From: Lacinutrix sp. Bg11-31
GTDB lineage: Bacteria > Bacteroidota > Bacteroidia > Flavobacteriales > Flavobacteriaceae
Assembly: GCF_002831665.1 (NCBI RefSeq)
Contig: NZ_CP025118.1
Span: 2,046,001 to 2,110,000 of the forward strand
Direction: 5' to 3'
DNA length: 64,000 bases
Positions 49,141-57,708 of the stretch are shown here, in pieces. The position numbers were made by a program, and so were the translations under genes. The notes beneath the pieces were generated by a model. That model was given only the letters and a program-made list of their open reading frames with translations, was not told the DNA's origin and made no database searches. The stretch's first letter is position 1; each line of letters begins with the position of its first letter.

Positions 49141-50775
49141 ATGATGACCAAAAAAGTTCTTTTTACAATTTTAACTATTCTAATTTCATTGAGTTCTTTT
49201 TCTCAAAACACAGTTGGAACACTAACAAATACTCCTGAATCTTTCGATGGACTCACTTTACTTTATCCATCAAGCTCAAATGAAACTTACCTTATTGATA
49301 ATTGTGGACAAGTAATAAACCAATGGACAAGTAATTACACTCCTGGAGCTTCAGCTTACCTTTTAGAGAATGGTAATCTTTTAAGAACAGGGAAAATAAC
49401 TAATTCCGACATTAACTTTGGTGGTGTAGGTGGTAAACTAGAGTTATTTGATTGGGATAATACTCTTTTATGGGAGTATACTTATTCCTCTCCAAATTTT
49501 TCTCAACACCATGATATTTATCCGTTACCAAATGGTAATATACTTGTACTAGCGGTTTCAACAATGGAAACTTTAGAGGCTGTGCAAGCTGGGAGAGATC
49601 CATTATTATTAAGTGATGGAAAACTTTTTAATGAACAAATTATTGAATTACAACCTGTAGGTACTAATCAAGCGAATATTATTTGGGAATGGAATATTAA
49701 GGACCACCTTGTTCAAGATTATGATCCTTTAAAAGATAATTACGGTATTGTTGCAGACAATCCGCAACTGTTAGATATCAACTTTCTTAACTATGATAAT
49801 CCAGTAGCAAATTGGTTACATATTAATTCAATACAGTACAATGAAACTTTAGATCAGATAATACTAAGTAGTAGAAAGCTCAGTGAGATCTATATAATAG
49901 ATCATTCTACAACAACACAAGAATCGTCTTCACATACTGGTGGTATCTATGGTAAAGGTGGTGATTTTCTTTATAGATGGGGAAACCCAGAAGCTTATGG
50001 TAAAGGCAATAGTACAAACCGTAAATTAGATGGTCAGCACTATCCACATTGGATTGCAGATACATTAACAGATGAAGGTAAAATTCTAGTGTTTAATAAC
50101 GGTAACTCTGTTGGGTATTCTTCTGTAGAGATTATCGATCCTCCTACCACTTCATCAGGTGTGTATTTATATAATAATTCTACTGGCTATGGTCCTAATT
50201 CATCTGAATGGAATTATACTTCGCCAACTCCTACAGATTTTTTTTCATCGATTCTTTCAAGTGCTCAACGTTTGCCTAATGGCAATACTTTAATTTGTGA
50301 TGGTGATTCTGGTTACTTTTTTGAAATTGATATAAACAATACAATAGTTTGGGAGTATGTTAATCCTGATACTTCTAATGGTATTTTATCGCAAGGCGAT
50401 GTTTCTTCAGGAAATTTTACTTTTAGAGCGAAAAAATTCTCATTTGACTATCCAGCTTTTAATGGAAGAGATTTAACACCTGGAAACCCAATAGAGGCTA
50501 ATCCAGATTTAAGTAATTGTAATTTACTTACTGTTTCAGAATATTCTTTAGATGAAACAAGTATCAAACTTTATCCTAATCCTATATTAGATTATTTAAC
50601 TATTGATTATCCAAAAACAATTAATAGTCTAGAGGTTTATACCATATTTGGTCAGCTTTTAAAAAAAGTAACAAACACTAAAACTATTAGGTTTGAAAAA
50701 ATAGCTTCTGGGTTATATTTAATTAAAATAAGCACAGATGATGGGTCAATTACTAAAAAAATAATAAAAAAATAA
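49141..50775 (+). CDS. Secreted arylsulfotransferase-like beta-propeller protein with T9SS sorting domain
   Basis: This 544-residue protein has a signal peptide (about 1-22, ending SFSQ). Repeated blades of an ASST-like propeller follow (TYLIDNCGQVINQWTS, LLENGNLLRTG, DNTLLWEYTYSSPNFSQHHD, YPLPNGNILVL, WLHINSIQYN). The C-terminal T9SS sorting domain reads LYPNPILDYLTIDYPKTI to KKIIKK. The family moves sulfate between phenols, but the catalytic residues were not verified, so arylsulfotransferase-like is the safe label. It lies downstream of the SusCD operon but behind a strong terminator. Tandem ATG codons at 49141 and 49144 leave a one-codon start ambiguity. Confidence 0.82.
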   Translation: MMTKKVLFTILTILISLSSFSQNTVGTLTNTPESFDGLTLLYPSSSNETYLIDNCGQVINQWTSNYTPGASAYLLENGNLLRTGKITNSDINFGGVGGKLELFDWDNTLLWEYTYSSPNFSQHHDIYPLPNGNILVLAVSTMETLEAVQAGRDPLLLSDGKLFNEQIIELQPVGTNQANIIWEWNIKDHLVQDYDPLKDNYGIVADNPQLLDINFLNYDNPVANWLHINSIQYNETLDQIILSSRKLSEIYIIDHSTTTQESSSHTGGIYGKGGDFLYRWGNPEAYGKGNSTNRKLDGQHYPHWIADTLTDEGKILVFNNGNSVGYSSVEIIDPPTTSSGVYLYNNSTGYGPNSSEWNYTSPTPTDFFSSILSSAQRLPNGNTLICDGDSGYFFEIDINNTIVWEYVNPDTSNGILSQGDVSSGNFTFRAKKFSFDYPAFNGRDLTPGNPIEANPDLSNCNLLTVSEYSLDETSIKLYPNPILDYLTIDYPKTINSLEVYTIFGQLLKKVTNTKTIRFEKIASGLYLIKISTDDGSITKKIIKK

Positions 50776-50796
50776 TTATTCCTCAATATATATCTT

Positions 50797-50825
50797 AGAG
50801 CCTGATTTATATCAGGCTCTTTTTT
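50797..50825 (+). terminator. Terminator of the arylsulfotransferase-like gene
   Basis: agagcctgat and atcaggctct form a 10-bp stem over a 4-base loop, followed by a T run. It lies 21 bases past the stop and 14 bases before rlmB. Confidence 0.93.
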
Positions 50826-50839
50826 ATACCTTTACACCA

Positions 50840-51574
50840 ATGGAAAATAGCACACAAATATTTGGTTTAAGAGCAGTAATTGAAGCAATTAATGCTAAAG
50901 AAACAATAGATAAGATTTTTTTACAAAAAGGCCTTAAAGGCGAGTTATTTAACGAGCTCGAGGCACTGTTGAGACAGAAAGGAATAAATTCTTCTTATGT
51001 ACCTATAGAAAAGTTAAACAGGCTTACTAAAAACAACCATCAAGGTGTTGTAGCCCAAATATCACCAATTGAATTTCACGATTTAGATACATTAGTTGAA
51101 AAAACAATTGAAAGTGGCGCTACTCCTCTATTCCTTCTACTAGATCAAATTAGTGATGTTAGAAATTTTGGAGCAATTATTAGAACTGCAGAATGTACTG
51201 GTGTACATGGAATAGTAATACAGAAAAAAGGTGGAGCTCCAATAAACGGAGACACTATAAAAACAAGTGCTGGAGCTGTTTTTAAAGTCCCTATTTGTAA
51301 AGTCGATCATATTAAAGATGCGATGTTTCACATGCAAGCATGTGGCATAAAAGTAATTGCAGCTACAGAAAAAACTGATGACACACTTTTTGATGTATCT
51401 TTTAAAGAACCTTGTGCTATCATTATGGGAAGTGAAGGTCGTGGAATTAATCCTTCGGTATTAAAACTGGTAGATGCTAAAGCTAAATTACCTTTATTAG
51501 GTGAAATAGAATCACTAAATGTTTCTGTTGCTTGTGGTGCCTTTTTATATGAAGCAGTAAGACAACGTCTATAA
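50840..51574 (+). CDS. rlmB: 23S rRNA guanosine-2'-O-methyltransferase RlmB-like (SpoU family)
   Basis: This SPOUT-family methyltransferase is expected to methylate the ribose of G2251 in the 23S P-loop. The 244 residues have an N-terminal substrate-binding domain (IFGLRAVIEAINAKE, NHQGVVAQI) and a C-terminal trefoil-knot domain. The three SpoU motifs are VRNFGAIIRTAECTGVHGIV, AIIMGSEGRGI and LPLLGEIESLNVSVACGAFL. The stop overlaps the convergent rhomboid gene by 6 bases. RlmB is preferred over TrmH because of the N-terminal domain. Confidence 0.9.
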   Translation: MENSTQIFGLRAVIEAINAKETIDKIFLQKGLKGELFNELEALLRQKGINSSYVPIEKLNRLTKNNHQGVVAQISPIEFHDLDTLVEKTIESGATPLFLLLDQISDVRNFGAIIRTAECTGVHGIVIQKKGGAPINGDTIKTSAGAVFKVPICKVDHIKDAMFHMQACGIKVIAATEKTDDTLFDVSFKEPCAIIMGSEGRGINPSVLKLVDAKAKLPLLGEIESLNVSVACGAFLYEAVRQRL

Positions 51575-52327
51575 CTCTTCCTTATTTTCTTTAAAAATAT
51601 AATTGATTTCTGAAATTTCTCTAGATATTTCAGATGTTTCGGAGAACCATTCATTCTCTGGAGGCAAATCTATAAAGTTCCCGCTTTCATCAAAATGTTT
51701 TAAAAAAAGATCTTCTTCTTCATTATAATTTGGGTCTTCCCAATTATAGCGTTTTGGTTTGGCTATTTCTTTCCTAAAAAATAATGCAAATATAAAACCT
51801 GTAACTAAGCCAGCAGTGTGCCCTTCCCAAGAAATCTGTTCGTCTATTGGGAAAGCATACATAAACATACTTCCGTAAATAAACACAACGACTAGTGATA
51901 AAGCGATTAATTTGTAGTGTCTAGCAAAAATACCTTTAAAAAAATTGAAGCTAAATAATACATAAATTAAACCACTAGCTCCAATATGATAAGATGGCCT
52001 TCCTATTAGCCATGTTATAAAACCAGAAATTAAAACACCGTAGATTACCACTTTAAAGGCAATTGGTTTATAGAAATAAAATAATGCCGAAGACAGCACA
52101 AATAGAGGAATGGTATTAGAATATAAATGTTTGATTCCTGAATGTATAAACGGACTAAACAAAACACCTCGCAAACCTTTTAAGGTTTGAGGATACACAC
52201 CATATTTATTGAAACGTAAACCAAAACGTATTTCTATTGCAAACACCAACCAGATTAATAGCACAAACAGTAATGGATACAAAAGTGTATCTAAAGTAAA
52301 TGTGAAAGGCTGTTCTTGTTTTTTCAT
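51569..52327 (-). CDS. Rhomboid-family intramembrane serine protease
   Basis: This 252-residue membrane protease has about six membrane segments. The catalytic serine lies in GASGLIYVLFSFNFF and the histidine in SWEGHTAGLVTGFIFALF, the two-residue dyad of rhomboids. An SGIKHLYSNTIPLFVLSSAL segment matches the conserved HLxxN motif. A C-terminal cytoplasmic acidic tail of about 70 residues, rich in Glu, follows the last helix and is unusual in length. The substrate is unknown. It converges with rlmB. Confidence 0.92.
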   Translation of the reverse strand: MKKQEQPFTFTLDTLLYPLLFVLLIWLVFAIEIRFGLRFNKYGVYPQTLKGLRGVLFSPFIHSGIKHLYSNTIPLFVLSSALFYFYKPIAFKVVIYGVLISGFITWLIGRPSYHIGASGLIYVLFSFNFFKGIFARHYKLIALSLVVVFIYGSMFMYAFPIDEQISWEGHTAGLVTGFIFALFFRKEIAKPKRYNWEDPNYNEEEDLFLKHFDESGNFIDLPPENEWFSETSEISREISEINYIFKENKEEL

Positions 52328-52379
52328 ATTGCAATAAATATAGCAATTTGTAATCCAATAATTAAAATGGTGTTACAAT

Positions 52380-52461
52380 GTCAGTTGCGTGAAGGATGGA
52401 ACGGTTTGTTTGAAATCCTTTTGCTTAGCAAAAGATTGAGTAGTGAGAGCCTGACTTTTTT
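52380..52461 (+). ncRNA. Structured element with terminal U run (candidate small RNA or repeat)
   Basis: GTCAG at 52380-52384 pairs with CTGAC at 52451-52455, which runs directly into six T residues. Inside is a hairpin CTTTTGC-tta-GCAAAAG (52418-52434). It lies in the 191-base gap between the divergent rhomboid and rarA genes and contains no ORF. It could be a small RNA, a repeat-family member or the leader of rarA. Confidence 0.4.
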
Positions 52462-52518
52462 GTGAAGTATGAGCAAAAAAGGCACGCCATAACATAAAAA
52501 AATGTTTAATTTTACTTT

Positions 52519-53796
52519 ATGAATATTCCTTTAGCCGAAAGATTAAGACCCAAAACATTAGCAGATTACGTTAGCCAAGCACATTTAGTTGGTGAAAACG
52601 GAACCCTAACTAAGCAAATTAATTTAGGCATGATTGCTTCTATGATTTTTTGGGGACCTCCAGGAATAGGTAAAACTACTCTTGCTAATATTATCGCAGA
52701 AACTTCTGGTAGACCTTTTTATACATTGAGTGCTATTAGTTCTGGTGTTAAGGATGTGCGTGAAGTAATAGAAAAAGCAAAACAAAGTGGTGGTTTGTTT
52801 ACTACTAAAAATCCGATTCTTTTTATAGATGAAATTCACAGATTTAGTAAATCTCAACAGGATTCTCTTTTGCAAGCTGTAGAAAAAGGATGGGTAACTT
52901 TAATTGGAGCAACAACCGAAAACCCAAGTTTTGAGGTGATTCCTGCATTATTGTCACGTTGTCAGGTTTACATACTTAAGCCGTTTGATAAAAAGGATTT
53001 AGAGGTGCTTTTAAAACGTGCAATAGATACCGATGTGGAAATATCTAAAAAAAAGATAAAACTTAAAGAAACAGATGCTTTATTGCGACTTTCTGGAGGT
53101 GATGCAAGAAAATTGCTTAATATTTTTGAACTTATTGTAAGCTCTGAAGCTTCAGATAAAATAACAATTACAAACGAATTGGTTTTAGAGAAAGTACAAA
53201 ACAACACTGTACGTTACGATAAAACTGGCGAGCAACATTACGATATTGTTTCGGCTTTTATAAAATCTATTCGAGGTAGCGATCCAAATGCTGCTGTCTA
53301 TTATTTAGCGCGAATGGTTGAAGGTGGCGAAGATGTGAAATTTATTGCGAGACGTCTATTAATTTTAGCTAGTGAGGATATTGGTAATGCAAATCCAACG
53401 GCTTTGGTAATGGCTAATACCACGTTTCAAGCAGTCTCGACAATTGGCTATCCAGAATCACGAATTATTTTAAGCCAATGTGCAACCTATTTAGCATGTT
53501 CTCCAAAAAGCAATGCTGCCTATATGGCTATTGGCAATGCACAACAGTTAGTAAAACAAACAGGTGATTTATCTGTGCCTTTAGCAATGCGAAATGCGCC
53601 TACAAAACTTATGAAGGAGATTGGGTATGGTGAAAACTATAAATATTCGCATAACTACGAGAGTAATTTTGCTTCTCAAGAATTTCTACCTCAAGAAATT
53701 ATTAATACTAAACTTTACGAACCAGGTAATAATGCTAGAGAAAATGCACAACGCGATTTTTTAAAATCGCGTTGGAAAGAAAAGTATGGGTATTAA
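52519..53796 (+). CDS. rarA: Replication-associated recombination protein A (RarA/MgsA)
   Basis: This 425-residue AAA+ ATPase of the clamp-loader family acts at stalled replication forks. Motifs are [20 protein letters not shown] (Walker A, about 42-60), [20 protein letters not shown] (Walker B), [20 protein letters not shown] (sensor 1 and arginine finger) and [17 protein letters not shown] (sensor 2). The C-terminal oligomerisation region includes [20 protein letters not shown]. The 3' end carries a 26-base perfect palindrome. Confidence 0.95.
   Translation: MNIPLAERLRPKTLADYVSQAHLVGENGTLTKQINLGMIASMIFWGPPGIGKTTLANIIAETSGRPFYTLSAISSGVKDVREVIEKAKQSGGLFTTKNPILFIDEIHRFSKSQQDSLLQAVEKGWVTLIGATTENPSFEVIPALLSRCQVYILKPFDKKDLEVLLKRAIDTDVEISKKKIKLKETDALLRLSGGDARKLLNIFELIVSSEASDKITITNELVLEKVQNNTVRYDKTGEQHYDIVSAFIKSIRGSDPNAAVYYLARMVEGGEDVKFIARRLLILASEDIGNANPTALVMANTTFQAVSTIGYPESRIILSQCATYLACSPKSNAAYMAIGNAQQLVKQTGDLSVPLAMRNAPTKLMKEIGYGENYKYSHNYESNFASQEFLPQEIINTKLYEPGNNARENAQRDFLKSRWKEKYGY
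53749..53774 (+). repeat. Perfect 12-bp inverted repeat inside the 3' end of rarA
   Basis: Arms beginning caacgcgatttt flank 2 T residues in codons for [10 protein letters not shown], some 20 bases before the rarA stop. It could form a strong mRNA hairpin but is not followed by a T run. Confidence 0.7.
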
Positions 53797-53817
53797 TTTT
53801 AGTCTTTTAATGTTATC

Positions 53818-54654
53818 CTAAAATTTAATATGTATTATTTTAGTTTGTAATTTTCCGTTTTCATAATACTCTAAAACCCAATTTGCATCTAATTTATATA
53901 GTATTGCATTTTTTCCTTCAACCAAATAAACATTAGACATTCCTGTTTCTCTAATCTTGTAAAGTACTTCTGGTGTTTTATTAACTAACTGAAATCCATT
54001 TGGTGTTTTTTGAGCATATAAAACATCAAAATTATTGTTAGCTTGTGGTAATGGTGAATCGGAAACAGTTTCCTTAATAACTTCTTTTACTACAGCTGGT
54101 TGTTTTACGATAGCTGCTTTTTCTTCTTTTAAAACTTTAATTTCTTCTTTTAACTTCTCAATTTCTACTTGCTCCTCCTCTTCAACTACTTGAGCAACAT
54201 TTTCTGTTTTTATTGCGTTTTTAGCATTATAACTATAATTAACCTTTTCAATGCTTTTAAAAGCATTTCTTAAGGCTTGATTATATGCAACTTTATAGTT
54301 TTTCTCTCTAGATTCTCCTTGTATACTCGTGTAAATCACTTCGTTTTGGCAATTTGTTAATTGTACCGATAACTTTGACTTAAACAAATTAGATTCTTTT
54401 ATAACATCTGCTTTTAGACCAAGACAATTGTTTTTGGCGTAATCACTTGGCAAAGTTTCACCTTCCATTAAGGCTTCAAAATTCTGCTTTTCAAAAAGAT
54501 ATTTGGTTAGAGAGTTTAATCTGTATTCGTCTGCCTCATTTAAAAAGTCGAACTTCTTAGGAACTATAATATATTTATAATCGTTAAGACTTTGTTGTGC
54601 AGAAACGGAAGTTAAAGCCACTAACGCTAGTAAAATTAAAACTATTTTTTTCAT
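53818..54654 (-). CDS. Secreted coiled-coil protein of unknown function
   Basis: This 278-residue protein has a signal peptide (about 1-20, ending SVSAQ). The N-terminal part (LNDYKYIIVPKKFDFLNEAD, KYLFEKQNFEALMEGETLPS) is followed by a Glu/Lys-rich coiled coil at about 155-195. The C-terminal beta region ends TKIIHIKF. No family was recognised. It lies downstream of the YjjG-like nucleotidase gene on the same strand and convergent with rarA. Periplasmic location is inferred from the leader and lack of a lipobox. Confidence 0.7.
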   Translation of the reverse strand: MKKIVLILLALVALTSVSAQQSLNDYKYIIVPKKFDFLNEADEYRLNSLTKYLFEKQNFEALMEGETLPSDYAKNNCLGLKADVIKESNLFKSKLSVQLTNCQNEVIYTSIQGESREKNYKVAYNQALRNAFKSIEKVNYSYNAKNAIKTENVAQVVEEEEQVEIEKLKEEIKVLKEEKAAIVKQPAVVKEVIKETVSDSPLPQANNNFDVLYAQKTPNGFQLVNKTPEVLYKIRETGMSNVYLVEGKNAILYKLDANWVLEYYENGKLQTKIIHIKF

Positions 54655-54696
54655 GTCTATCTATTTATTGGTTTTAATGGTCACATGCTTTTTGTT

Positions 54697-54723
54697 ATTA
54701 ATCATTTCTTTTAAATGATTAAT
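54697..54723 (-). repeat. 10-bp inverted repeat upstream of the coiled-coil protein gene
   Basis: attaatcatt and aatgattaat flank a 7-base loop in the 98-base spacer after the YjjG-like gene. No T run follows in either direction, so an operator or weak hairpin is possible. Confidence 0.4.
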
Positions 54724-54752
54724 GCATTGAACACGCGCATTTATAATAATAT

Positions 54753-55439
54753 TTATAAGTATTTCTTTAAGTCAAGTAAATGCTTGACTTCTTTTATTTC
54801 GTTTTCTAATGCTACATTATGGTAGTTATAACAAATAGCATCCAATCCCATATTTAATGCGCCAAGAATATCGGCTTCATAGTTATCACCAATCATTATA
54901 CCATTTTCTTTTGTAATGTTAGCCATTTTTAAAGCATGATTAAATACTTTAGGATTCGGTTTTTTTACACCTACTGCTTCAGAACTTGTAACGGTATCGA
55001 AATAATGCGCAATTTTAGATTTGTCTAATTTTATTTGTTGCACTTCTTCAAAACCATTGGTAATTATATGCAATTTATATTTTGACTTTAAGTAATCAAG
55101 TATTTCAATTGTGCCATCAAACACATGGTTGTGTGTTGTTAAATAGTCGATATAATCTATAGACAACTGATGTATAACATTGTCTTGAACAACTATTTCT
55201 AAGGCATCAAAAGACTCTTTAAGTCTTCCATAGCGTAAGTTGTTTTTAGAAACTTTCTCCTCTCTATATAGTTTCCAATATTTTAAATTTATGGGCTGAT
55301 AAATTTCAGAAAAATGCTCTAAATCCACAACAACATTGTTTTTTTTAAAAATAATCTCGAAGGTTAATGCCGAATTTTTATCGAAATCCCAAAGTGTGTG
55401 GTCTAAATCGAAAAAGACATCTGTTATTTTATTTACCAT
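54753..55439 (-). CDS. yjjG: YjjG-family HAD nucleotidase (noncanonical pyrimidine nucleotides)
   Basis: This 228-residue haloacid-dehalogenase-fold phosphatase is thought to clear damaged or modified pyrimidine monophosphates. Motif I is VFFDLDHTLWDFDKNSALTF with the nucleophilic Asp. Motif II is LHIITNGFEEVQ, the lysine lies in SEAVGVKKPNPKVF, and motif IV is GIMIGDNYEADILGALNMG. The length is normal. The start overlaps the end of the upstream gene by 11 bases, implying coupled translation. Confidence 0.88.
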   Translation of the reverse strand: MVNKITDVFFDLDHTLWDFDKNSALTFEIIFKKNNVVVDLEHFSEIYQPINLKYWKLYREEKVSKNNLRYGRLKESFDALEIVVQDNVIHQLSIDYIDYLTTHNHVFDGTIEILDYLKSKYKLHIITNGFEEVQQIKLDKSKIAHYFDTVTSSEAVGVKKPNPKVFNHALKMANITKENGIMIGDNYEADILGALNMGLDAICYNYHNVALENEIKEVKHLLDLKKYL

Positions 55440-56730
55440 CTGTAGAATCTAATATAATATTAAAAAGCTCTTTATAATCTTTCCATGTTACTGATGCTCC
55501 AAAGGTATAATTATGAAACACAGAAACAAACTCGCCATTCACATTTTTAACAGCTTTAATAATTTTATTTAAGTGCATTTTTTTATCTAAAGTCGATTGG
55601 TATTTTAACAAAGCATAATCGAGAACATGATAGGTATTAATACGTAAAGGTGTTTGTATTTCGTAATCCAAATCGTAAAAGAAAAATGGTGTACAAGTAC
55701 CTGCTCTAAAACCAATATGATTAATATAACCCATTGTAAAATCTTCAGGTATCTCTAACTCTACAAGGTTTCTATAAGATTCTGGAAGATTAAGTTTAGA
55801 ATAAGATTGTCTAGATGCGCATAAATCCTGATTAATAATCGACTCCATTCTTAATTTTTCGGTTTTAAGAATCGAGAGATTGTCTAATGCGAAATAAGAA
55901 GCTTTTAATCCTATTTTAGAGTAGTCTCCTACTTGTTTAATTAGTGATACAAATTTACTTTTCTGGACGTTTATGTTTTTATCGTAAGTCGACAAATCTC
56001 CAATTAGAAAGAAAAATATAAACTTATCTTTAACTTGTTTTTGTTTATTAATAATGTATTTAAAGGTATCGAAAGGATCATGCTGAAAATCAAAAATAAC
56101 AGAATAACGTTTGTAAATATTCTTTAATCTAAAGCGAAATAAGTCACTAAACGTTCCTCCAATTGTTCGCATAATGCCTTTTAACTTATAACTATAAGCC
56201 GATGGCACATCTATTACTGGTGTTATTTTATAGTGTCGTTCTGGAAATAGAAATTCGGGAAATTGTATTTCTAAAGCTTTTCTAAATTTAAAAGACCAAA
56301 TATCTACAACTGGTGCTCTTAAAAAGCCATTATTATATGCCAAACTTTCTTCGGCTGTAAAACGACCAAACTCATCTTTTACATGTGGTAAATACTCTTC
56401 GTAACGGCTCAATAGATAAAAAGAGGCTGCAAAAATATCGAATGGTAAAGCGCTTTGTTCTCCATTTGGGAAAAAGCACTTTGTTTCCTCCCAATCGCTT
56501 ACTTTGGTTTCGACATCACTTAAACCTTGCTCGAAAAGCAACTCTTGAGAGCGAATAAAAAATTCGTTTCCTAAAGGCTGTCTTGAATAAGACATTTTTA
56601 AACTATCATGCGCAATAAAATCTTCGACTGTAGTAGTAAAACTCACAGGTATGCCCAAAATTCGCGTACAAATTTGCTTAAACGTGTAGCGTAATCTTGG
56701 TGTAATTTTATGAGTGTAAACTAATAACAT
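55429..56730 (-). CDS. Polysaccharide-deacetylase-like protein (DUF7033 type), divergent active site
   Basis: This 433-residue protein has an N-terminal DUF7033-like part (CTRILGIPVSFTTTVEDF, LPFDIFAASFYLLSRYEEYL) and a C-terminal NodB-like deacetylase fold (HIGFRAGTCTPFFFYDLDYE). The usual metal-binding motifs are changed: VIDVPSAYSYK in place of a DxD-type motif, GLKASYFALDN without the histidine of GLHPSY, and SRQSYSKLNLPESYRNL without the following histidine. Activity is therefore doubtful. No signal peptide is present, so it is cytoplasmic or peripheral. It overlaps the YjjG-like gene. Confidence 0.75.
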   Translation of the reverse strand: MLLVYTHKITPRLRYTFKQICTRILGIPVSFTTTVEDFIAHDSLKMSYSRQPLGNEFFIRSQELLFEQGLSDVETKVSDWEETKCFFPNGEQSALPFDIFAASFYLLSRYEEYLPHVKDEFGRFTAEESLAYNNGFLRAPVVDIWSFKFRKALEIQFPEFLFPERHYKITPVIDVPSAYSYKLKGIMRTIGGTFSDLFRFRLKNIYKRYSVIFDFQHDPFDTFKYIINKQKQVKDKFIFFFLIGDLSTYDKNINVQKSKFVSLIKQVGDYSKIGLKASYFALDNLSILKTEKLRMESIINQDLCASRQSYSKLNLPESYRNLVELEIPEDFTMGYINHIGFRAGTCTPFFFYDLDYEIQTPLRINTYHVLDYALLKYQSTLDKKMHLNKIIKAVKNVNGEFVSVFHNYTFGASVTWKDYKELFNIILDSTDGK

Positions 56731-56830
56731 AGGTAATGGTAGATTCTAAAAGGTTAAAAATACCAAATTCCAACCGCAATCGTTGAAAAACTAGATTTGT
56801 TTCAGCAAAATTTTTTTAGAATTTAGAATT

Positions 56831-57529
56831 CTAAAGAATACCATCATCGGCAAAACTAAAATAAGCGCTCTCGGTAATAATTAAGTGATCTAATACTTTA
56901 ATGTCTAAACTTTGTGCTGCTATTGTTAGTTTCGCTGTTAAATCTTTATCTGCTTGACTTGGTTTTAAAGTTCCTGAAGGATGATTATGAGCCAAAATAA
57001 TGCCTATAGCTCCAACTTCTAAAGCTATTTTTAGTGCCAAGCGAACATCTACCAAAGTACCTGTAATACCACCTTTACTTAATTGGTTTTTTTGAATAAC
57101 TTTATTAGAATTATTTAAATATACAATCCAGAATTCTTCGTGTGGCAACTCGCCTATTACAGGTTGCATGAGTTCGAATACAGATTTGCTTGATGTTATT
57201 TTTTTACGTTCTAAAGCCTCTCCTCCTCTTCTACGCCTTCCTAATTCTAGAGCTGCAACTATAGAAATGGCTTTTGCTTCACCAATACCTTTAAACTCCA
57301 TAAGTTGTTTAATAGATAGTTTACCTAGTTCGCTTAAGTTATTCTCTGCACTCGCTAAAATACGTTTACATAAAGCAACAGCACTTTCCTCTCTGTTTCC
57401 AGAACCTATTAATATAGCAACCAACTCTGCATCGCTTAGAGTTGCTTTGCCTTTATCTCGCAACTTTTCTCTTGGTTGATCGTCTTGAGACCAGTTTTTT
57501 ATAGAAAATGAAGTGCTTTTTTCTGTCAT
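56831..57529 (-). CDS. radC: RadC-family JAB-domain protein
   Basis: This 232-residue protein has an N-terminal helix-hairpin-helix region (LSIKQLMEFKGIGEAKAISI) and a C-terminal JAB/MPN metal-binding domain with LAHNHPSGTLKPSQADKDLT, the HxH...D zinc ligand set. Once thought to repair DNA, its actual role is unresolved. It is the last gene of the run leading from the polysaccharide-deacetylase-like gene, with a 100-base spacer. Confidence 0.93.
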   Translation of the reverse strand: MTEKSTSFSIKNWSQDDQPREKLRDKGKATLSDAELVAILIGSGNREESAVALCKRILASAENNLSELGKLSIKQLMEFKGIGEAKAISIVAALELGRRRRGGEALERKKITSSKSVFELMQPVIGELPHEEFWIVYLNNSNKVIQKNQLSKGGITGTLVDVRLALKIALEVGAIGIILAHNHPSGTLKPSQADKDLTAKLTIAAQSLDIKVLDHLIITESAYFSFADDGIL

Positions 57530-57676
57530 TTAGTAAATCTACATTTTTTTAACGACTTTATATTGAAGCGTATACATTTGGTTTTTTTAATATGAAAAAC
57601 TAAAACATCACATTTAAAAACGATAAATTATTGTAAATTTCAGTCGCATTATAAAGTTTAACTTTAAAACAATAAG

Positions 57677-57696
57677 ATTTCTGCCTTCGCAGGAAT
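57677..57696 (+). repeat. REP-like hairpin before the PaiB-like gene
   Basis: CTGC-cttc-GCAG is flanked by ATT and AAT arms that extend the stem. It resembles short palindromic repeats that recur in bacterial intergenic regions. It ends 13 bases before the TTG start of the next gene. Confidence 0.45.
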
Positions 57697-57708
57697 AACA
57701 ACTATCTT

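Noticed and set aside
51328..51654. Minus-strand ORF of 108 codons across the rlmB 3' end
   Set aside because: It overlaps the conserved SpoU motifs of rlmB and the rhomboid tail, both stronger calls.
57168..57479. Plus-strand ORF of 103 codons opposite radC
   Set aside because: It lies inside the helix-hairpin-helix coding part of radC on the other strand.
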